Positions 5,331 through 9,246 of a stretch of DNA of 9,246 nucleotides are shown here, piece after piece. Positions within the stretch are counted from its first letter, which is position 1. Every line of letters starts with the position of its first letter. The position numbers were made by a program, and so were the translations under genes. This DNA comes from Christensenella sp. UBA7707 (lineage in GTDB: Bacteria > Bacillota > Clostridia > Christensenellales > CAG-138): assembly GCA_002482435.1 (NCBI GenBank), contig DLFZ01000046.1, forward strand, positions 1 to 9,246, in the 5' to 3' direction. The notes under the pieces are model-generated. The model ran no database searches. It was not told where the DNA came from and saw only the letters and a list, made by a program, of their open reading frames with translations.

Positions 5331-6545
5331 ATGGACTCTTTCGTCAGGCAGTTTTCCGAAATCGGTACGTTAAAATCCGTTCTGCTGCACCGCCCGGATG
5401 TCGAAGTCGCCCAGATCATGCCCGAGTACCTTGAGCAAATGCTCGCAGAGGACACCCCTTATGTGCCCACCGCCCAAAAAGAGCACGACGTTTTTTCCAA
5501 AACGCTGCGCGACAATGGGGTGGAGGTTCTTTATCTGCGCGATCTTTTCTGCGAGGCGCTTAACGCGCACCCGGAGGTGCGCGCACAGTTTGTGGACGAC
5601 TATGTTTTGACCGCGGGCGTACCCGGTGAGGGGCTTCGCCGCGCCGTGCGCGAATACCTTTTAGTAAAGGATACCGCCAGTTTGTTTTTCGAGGTTTCCA
5701 AAGGCGTGATGCACAAAGACCTTGAAACGCTTGCGGAAAAGCCCATTCAGCTCATCGTCAACGATCCGTACCCGTTTGTGACCGACCCTGTACCAAACGC
5801 CTATTTTACGCGCGACATCGGTATTTGCGTGGGCAACGGCATGATCATAAGCTCCATGAGCAAGCCTTCGCGCATGCGCGAAACGTTGCTTCTGCGCTAC
5901 ATCCACAAGTACCACCCGCGCTTTGCGGCGCAAAATGTACCGCTTTGGTACGACGGTTCCGCGGGCTATAAAATTGAAGGCGGCGACGTGCTTGTTTTGA
6001 GCGACAAAACGCTTGCCATCGGCTGCGGGGAGCGCACCAGCGTAAGCGCGGTGGAGTGCGTTGCAAACGTACTGCTTCGTGAAGGGTACGAGCGCATTCT
6101 TCTTTTCAACAACCCCAAGTCACGCAAGTTTATGCACCTCGACGTGCTTTTTACGATGGTGGATTACGACAAGTTCCTCGTCCACCCGTTTATCGCCAAC
6201 AAGGAGTGCGACATTTACGAGCTAACGCTTCAAAATGGCTCGCTCCATACCTCCTACGTTACCGAATCGCTCGAGGGAATGCTCAAGCGCGCGCTTCATT
6301 TAAGCGCCGTACAGCTCATACCAGTGGGCGGCGGCGACCCCATAGCCACCGCGCGCGAGCATTGGAACATGGGCTCGAACTCGCTCACCATTTCGCCGGG
6401 CAACGTGATTACCTACGACCGCAACGACGTGACCAACAACCTTCTTGTGAAGGCGGGCGTGAAGGTGAACACCATCCCGGGAAGCGAGCTTGCCCGTGGC
6501 CGTGGCGGCCCGCGTTGCATGAGCATGCCCCTTCACAGGGAATAA
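5331..6545 (+). CDS. arcA: Arginine deiminase
   Basis: Hydrolyses L-arginine to L-citrulline and ammonia in the cytoplasm, the first step of the arginine deiminase route, which yields ATP and helps resist acid. The protein has 404 residues, normal for the family, and all catalytic marks are present: PNAYFTRD at 155-162 (D162), EGGD at 216-219 (E216), MHLD at 268-271 (H269) and RGGPRCMS near the end, whose C396 is the nucleophile. The N-terminal EIGTLKSVLLHRPDVE is also typical. It is a single-gene unit, divergent from serC and followed by a strong terminator at 6608-6634. The usual partners arcB (ornithine carbamoyltransferase), arcC (carbamate kinase) and arcD (antiporter) are not adjacent, so either they lie elsewhere or the enzyme works alone to make citrulline and ammonia. 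Confidence 0.96.
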   Translation: MDSFVRQFSEIGTLKSVLLHRPDVEVAQIMPEYLEQMLAEDTPYVPTAQKEHDVFSKTLRDNGVEVLYLRDLFCEALNAHPEVRAQFVDDYVLTAGVPGEGLRRAVREYLLVKDTASLFFEVSKGVMHKDLETLAEKPIQLIVNDPYPFVTDPVPNAYFTRDIGICVGNGMIISSMSKPSRMRETLLLRYIHKYHPRFAAQNVPLWYDGSAGYKIEGGDVLVLSDKTLAIGCGERTSVSAVECVANVLLREGYERILLFNNPKSRKFMHLDVLFTMVDYDKFLVHPFIANKECDIYELTLQNGSLHTSYVTESLEGMLKRALHLSAVQLIPVGGGDPIATAREHWNMGSNSLTISPGNVITYDRNDVTNNLLVKAGVKVNTIPGSELARGRGGPRCMSMPLHRE

Positions 6546-6559
6546 CTCAAAACAAAACT

Positions 6560-6588
6560 GTAGATGTAGTGATAGATACTTCGTCTAC
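6560..6588 (+). other. Stem-loop just downstream of arcA
   Basis: GTAGATG (6560-6566) pairs with CGTCTAC (6582-6588) with one wobble pair, and after a T/T mismatch AGT (6568-6570) pairs with ACT (6578-6580), leaving a 7-nt loop. It has no T tail, so it is not a terminator by itself. It lies about 15 nt after the arcA stop and 20 nt before the terminator, where it could protect the 3' end of the message. Confidence 0.35.
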
Positions 6589-6607
6589 GGCGAGCCCTCT
6601 GCGTTCT

Positions 6608-6634
6608 AAAAAAGGCGTCACTGACGCCTTTTTT
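6608..6634 (+). terminator. Intrinsic terminator of arcA
   Basis: GGCGTC (6614-6619) pairs with GACGCC (6623-6628) around a 3-nt loop. Flanking A6 (6608-6613) and T6 (6629-6634) extend the stem or give the U tract. It is symmetrical and could work in both directions. Confidence 0.85.
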
Positions 6635-6786
6635 GCACATCAGGGGGTTTGGAGCCGCCGTTGCGCTATGTGCCTTTGATGATGTATGCACGCACGGCAG
6701 CGCCTCGGCTGTTAAAGCCTACTAAGGGAAGTCAAAAGGCTTCTCTTGCAGGTTAAAGTGAAAAAGATTTGATGGGTGATGGAACA
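6635..6786. other. Gene-free spacer between two facing terminators
   Basis: The 347-nt gap 6546-6892 is filled by the arcA 3' stem-loop, the arcA terminator and the terminator of the anti-sigma operon. The remaining 150 nt hold no reading frame with a ribosome site. A short AAGCCT...AGGCTT inverted pair near 6716-6749 is the only structure noticed. Confidence 0.5.
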
Positions 6787-6822
6787 AAAATAGGCCACCG
6801 TGGTTATCAACCGGCCTATTTT
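6787..6822 (-). terminator. Terminator of the sigma/anti-sigma operon
   Basis: AAAATAGGCC (6787-6796) pairs perfectly with GGCCTATTTT (6813-6822). Inside, GGTT (6802-6805) pairs with AACC (6809-6812) around ATC, leaving a 5-nt bulge on one side. On the minus strand the stem ends in CCTATTTTTG, giving the U-rich end expected 70 nt after the anti-sigma stop. Confidence 0.75.
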
Positions 6823-6892
6823 ACAGAAAACAATCCTCTGTTCTAACAGTTAGAAATGGAGCGAACAGATCGGAATCCTTTGTCCCAGGTGT

Positions 6893-8239
6893 TTATCCTT
6901 CGTTCAGAATAAAGCCGTCCTTATCGTTACCGGAAAGCGTAAAGAAGTACGTCCATGCATATTTTGCTTTGACGCTGCGCCCCTCGCAGACCGGCGTTGT
7001 GCTCCCGTCCTTGCTCACAACAGCCAAATCGAAGGAGAACCCGGACAACAACCCATCGGCGCCTGTGCCTCCAGGAAAATTTTCGGGCACGAATGCAAAT
7101 TCCGTGGTGCTGCCTTTAGAAAAAGCGGATCCGTTCGCGTTTTCGCTAGACTGGCTGCCGATCAGTCTGCCGTTAAGATAATAGTGGATCACAAGCTCTG
7201 AAATTTTGGCGTCGCTTTCGTTTGCGATGGAGAGCCGGAACGTACCGCTTTCCTGCAGGCTCTCCCGCACACCGGCCCACTTGATGCTCAGGCTCTGCAC
7301 TAAAACTTGAAGGTCAGAAGCCGTCTCTGCGCATAGCTTGATGTCCTGTCCGGCAAAAGCTGAGGCGTCCTCTGCTTTGATCGTGTAGACCTGCAGCCCT
7401 TTTTCCGCCTGATACTCCCATGTCACATAACCAAGGTTGTTGATCGCAGCCAGCATTGCATAGGCGTCCGCCGTCATGATGTTGCGGGCCGTTTCTTCCT
7501 CCTCCATGATGGGGATGTTGAGCCGCAGCGTCCATCCGTAAGGTTCCGTTGAAGTCTGCAATTCGTTCGTGTAGCTTCCGAGCTGATCGCTGACGCCGAG
7601 GATCGTCGCGATCCTGCTGTTAGAAGACATATCGCCGACGTATGGATTTTTTGCAGCGTAAAGCTGCGCTGCCGTACGGCTTATTTCCATGCCGTTTTCC
7701 CACACAATAAGGCCGCCGAAACGGATCTGCGTCACGGCACCCTCCGCCTCATATTGTTTGCTGAATTCAGCACGATTGAGAAAGGACTTGGGTGCCGTAT
7801 ATAAGGAGACCGTCACCACGCCGCCGTCTTGCGTGAAAGAGATGCGGGAAACGCCGCTTTCGGTGTTCCTTAGGCTTCCGTTGAAATATACGGTATTTCC
7901 GGAAACAGAGGCGCTGTAATTCACGCCTGTCGGATCCACCTCGCTTCCAAGCGCAAATAGCCTTATACAAAGCAGCATTATGACCAGCACAACCGCACCG
8001 GCCGCGAACAGCACTGCTGTGTACCCTGTGCGGCGGCGCACCTTTTTCAGGTAATCCACCTCAGGCGCAGGCGGCTGCTCCTTACACTCCGGTTCTCTCA
8101 TGCGAAGGAGCGCCTCCGAACATTCGGTGCAGTTCTCTAGATGCGCTTCAACCGCCCGGTTTGTAACGCCACCCGTAAGGCCATCCGCATAGGACGGCAG
8201 CAAATCGCGGACGATCTCACAGTCAAGTCTGGTATCCAT
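6893..8239 (-). CDS. Zinc-finger membrane anti-sigma factor with large extracytoplasmic domain
   Basis: A 448-residue single-pass membrane protein that should bind the sigma factor encoded just upstream and hold it inactive. The N-terminus is a zf-HC2/ZAS domain: C7, then H33-x3-C37-x2-C40 within CEIVRDLLPSYADGL...HLENCTEC, the usual zinc set of such anti-sigma factors. One membrane helix follows at about residues 72-97, after a basic RRR stretch that fits an N-in topology. The remaining 350 residues would lie outside the cell; the region is rich in beta-type segments and polar residues and I do not recognise a known sensor domain. The ATG at 8239 lies 17 nt inside the end of the sigma gene with AAGGAG 10 nt before it, so translation is coupled. 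Its terminator is at 6787-6822. The role is well supported; the signal sensed is unknown. Confidence 0.85.
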   Translation of the reverse strand: MDTRLDCEIVRDLLPSYADGLTGGVTNRAVEAHLENCTECSEALLRMREPECKEQPPAPEVDYLKKVRRRTGYTAVLFAAGAVVLVIMLLCIRLFALGSEVDPTGVNYSASVSGNTVYFNGSLRNTESGVSRISFTQDGGVVTVSLYTAPKSFLNRAEFSKQYEAEGAVTQIRFGGLIVWENGMEISRTAAQLYAAKNPYVGDMSSNSRIATILGVSDQLGSYTNELQTSTEPYGWTLRLNIPIMEEEETARNIMTADAYAMLAAINNLGYVTWEYQAEKGLQVYTIKAEDASAFAGQDIKLCAETASDLQVLVQSLSIKWAGVRESLQESGTFRLSIANESDAKISELVIHYYLNGRLIGSQSSENANGSAFSKGSTTEFAFVPENFPGGTGADGLLSGFSFDLAVVSKDGSTTPVCEGRSVKAKYAWTYFFTLSGNDKDGFILNEG

Positions 8240-8711
8240 CTGCTTCTAACTCCTTTTTCAGCTTTTCTTTTCCGCGAAAGTAGCTCACTCTGGCCCAGTT
8301 CTCCGTTCTGGAGAGGATATCGCCGATCTCGCGGAAGCTCAGGTCGCCGAAAAGCCTTAGGTACATGACCTCGCGCATTTCTCCATCAAGCAACCGCAGC
8401 TTCTTTATGAGCTCTACCCGCTCAATACCGGCGAGCATTTCCGCTTCCGGCGAACCCGTCATTGTGGAAACTTCATCCAAAGGCTGCGCAGGCGTATGCT
8501 TCCGCCTGTAACTGCGCAGCGCATTTTTTGCAATCGCGCACAGCCATGTTGACACCTTGCAGCTGCCATCGTAACGCGCAACGCTTTTGACTGCCTGATA
8601 AAAGGTTTCCTGCGTCAACTCTTCGGATAGCTCTGCATTGTGTGTGAGGGAGAGGAGGTAGCGGTACACTGTCTGCGAATGAGCTTTGTAGGTCTCTTCC
8701 ATCGACAGCAT
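8223..8711 (-). CDS. ECF-type RNA polymerase sigma factor
   Basis: A 162-residue sigma-70 family protein of the extracytoplasmic-function group. Region 2 spans about residues 10-72, with TQETFYQAVKSVARYDGSCKVSTWLCAIAKNALRSYRR, which includes the -10 contact and core-binding helices. Region 4 spans about 98-152, with LRLFGDLSFREIGDILSRTENWARVSYFRGKEKLKKEL, the helix-turn-helix for the -35 box. The start is the ATG at 8711, because a perfect AGGAGG (8718-8723) lies 6 nt before it; an in-frame ATG at 8729 would place that site inside the gene. It overlaps the anti-sigma gene by 17 nt, the standard arrangement for a switch released by an envelope signal. The target genes probably include its own operon but cannot be seen here. 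Confidence 0.93.
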   Translation of the reverse strand: MLSMEETYKAHSQTVYRYLLSLTHNAELSEELTQETFYQAVKSVARYDGSCKVSTWLCAIAKNALRSYRRKHTPAQPLDEVSTMTGSPEAEMLAGIERVELIKKLRLLDGEMREVMYLRLFGDLSFREIGDILSRTENWARVSYFRGKEKLKKELEADGYQT

Positions 8712-8717
8712 TTGTGG

Positions 8718-8723
8718 CCTCCT
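8718..8723 (-). promoter_or_regulatory. Ribosome binding site that sets the sigma factor start
   Basis: A perfect AGGAGG on the minus strand, 6 nt before ATG 8711. It excludes the longer reading from 8729. Confidence 0.8.
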
Positions 8724-8870
8724 TTCCATATGTCTGATGATTCATGCTGAAAAATCGTGTTTCGTTACAAGGAACCAAAATAAATTCAACTTGGACGTCT
8801 CTATTTTTTAAACAACGTTCTAAAGAACACTGTGTCGGGCCAACGATCCCCGTATTGCAATGGAATAAGC

Positions 8871-9048
8871 GCATCAAAGAGTACACAGCTCCCTCTGAAG
8901 GGGGATGCAAAAGCCCAGTGAGAAAGGGAGTACCGCTCCTGCCGGACGCGTTACTCCCTCATGATGCCAGCAGGCATGGTGCTTAAAAGCATCTTCCGTC
9001 TAAATAGCACTTCTGATTCACCCTCGTCGCGAAGAGAGCCATGCCGTT
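8871..9048. ncRNA. Candidate structured RNA or riboswitch-like region, orientation uncertain
   Basis: The 8712-9081 interval has no convincing gene but holds a chain of inverted repeats: GCATC 8871-8875 with GATGC 8904-8908 enclosing CCCT/AGGG (8891-8902); a perfect 8-bp pair AGGGAGTA 8925-8932 with TACTCCCT 8952-8959; ATGCC 8964-8968 with GGCAT 8973-8977, which competes with the 7-bp pair GGCATGG 8973-8979 and CCATGCC 9039-9045; inside the latter TGCTT/AAGCA (8980-8991) and a CTC/GAG hairpin near 9022-9035. A hairpin with a T tail on the plus strand follows at 9050-9086. I do not recognise a known RNA family: the SRP, tmRNA and RNase P cores I looked for are absent. It may instead be the leader of the sigma operon on the minus strand, or a dispersed repeat. 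Confidence 0.3.
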
Positions 9049-9049
9049 A

Positions 9050-9086
9050 GGGGGCTTTGCCAAGCTTGCTTTGCCCCTCTTTTATT
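9050..9086 (+). terminator. Hairpin with T-rich tail, plus-strand orientation
   Basis: GGGGC (9051-9055) pairs with GCCCC (9073-9077), an AAGCTT palindrome lies in the middle, and GCTTTGCC occurs twice (9054-9061, 9068-9075). The plus strand then reads TCTTTTATT. The minus-strand exit (CTAACGG) has no U run, so it fits a plus-strand transcript better than the minus-strand gene ending at 9082, although it lies where that gene would need a terminator. Confidence 0.45.
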
Positions 9087-9246
9087 CCCTGTACGAGCCC
9101 ACGACCTCGCCGTAAAACACAACGTGCGGGTCACCGTTTTCTAGCGACTGGTTTTTGCCGTAGAAGCGCGTGCGAATGCCCGCGTCCATATCCGCAAGCA
9201 TTTTTTCTGCGTCAAAATCCACATGGAACAGCGTTTTGCACGCAAA
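9082..9246 (-). CDS. C-terminal end of an unrecognised protein
   Basis: The last 54 codons of a minus-strand gene that begins outside the window; the frame is open to the edge and ends in TAA at 9082-9084. The visible part reads LFHVDFDAEKMLADMDAGIR, then RFYGKNQSL, and ends HVVFYGEVVGSYRE. Codon use is G/C-rich in third positions like the other genes, and no other frame here is as convincing, so it is probably real. I do not recognise the family. It points toward the sigma operon in the same direction, about 370 nt away, and is probably a separate unit. Confidence 0.6.
   Translation of the reverse strand, partial: FACKTLFHVDFDAEKMLADMDAGIRTRFYGKNQSLENGDPHVVFYGEVVGSYRE

Noticed and set aside
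5313..5331. Upstream ATG for arcA at 5313
   Set aside because: It lacks a ribosome site, whereas GGAGGG lies just before ATG 5331; the family N-terminus also fits the later start.
8712..8729. Upstream ATG for the sigma factor at 8729
   Set aside because: The perfect AGGAGG at 8718-8723 would lie inside the gene and serves ATG 8711.
8744..8986. 80-residue plus-strand frame in the gap before the last gene
   Set aside because: Composition is not protein-like, there is no ribosome site, and the region is dominated by inverted repeats.
1..9246. CRISPR arrays, tRNA or rRNA genes, insertion sequences
   Set aside because: No regularly spaced repeats, no tRNA T-loop or cloverleaf, no transposase-like frame and no terminal inverted repeats were seen.

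Overview
The window looks like the chromosome of a GC-leaning Bacillota (Clostridia-like) bacterium. Shine-Dalgarno sites are strong (AAGGAGG, AGGAGG types), codon third positions are rich in G/C, the promoters are sigma-A-like and AT-rich, and the gene families are ones typical of gut or anaerobic Firmicutes: a BmpA/Nup-type permease pair, a short ACT-less SerA next to SerC, and an ECF sigma/zinc-finger anti-sigma pair. This is inference from style and gene content; no marker gene gives a species.

Layout. Positions 1-1258 (+) hold the end of an ABC transporter operon with two permeases of the nucleoside/riboflavin BPD_transp_2 class, joined by an ATGA overlap and closed by a hairpin at 1349-1416 that it shares with a convergent methyltransferase gene (1499-2272, -, TTG start, clear promoter). 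Divergent from that lies a small membrane-anchored protein (2476-2838, +). A 14-bp perfect bidirectional terminator (2913-2941) separates it from the serine operon serC-serA (4964 to 2962, -). A 366-nt divergent regulatory region (4965-5330) carries the serC promoter with a structured leader of about 148 nt, the arcA promoter, and repeats between and downstream of them. It drives a solitary arginine deiminase gene, arcA (5331-6545, +). A 347-nt gap holds two terminators facing one another. Next comes a sigma/anti-sigma operon (8711 to 6893, -) with overlapping reading frames. Then follows a gene-free stretch of about 370 nt (8712-9081) with many nested inverted repeats, which may encode a structured RNA. 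The window closes with the C-terminal end of an unrecognised minus-strand protein (9082-9246).

How the genes work together. SerC and SerA carry out two steps of the phosphorylated serine pathway from 3-phosphoglycerate. ArcA turns arginine into citrulline and ammonia, but arcB, arcC and arcD are not beside it. The ECF sigma factor and its membrane anti-sigma partner form a self-contained envelope-sensing switch. The remaining genes are independent transcription units.

No clearly new multi-gene system (defence, CRISPR, mobile element, secondary metabolism) is visible. The places most worth a second look are the divergent serC/arcA control region and the structured stretch at about 8871-9086.
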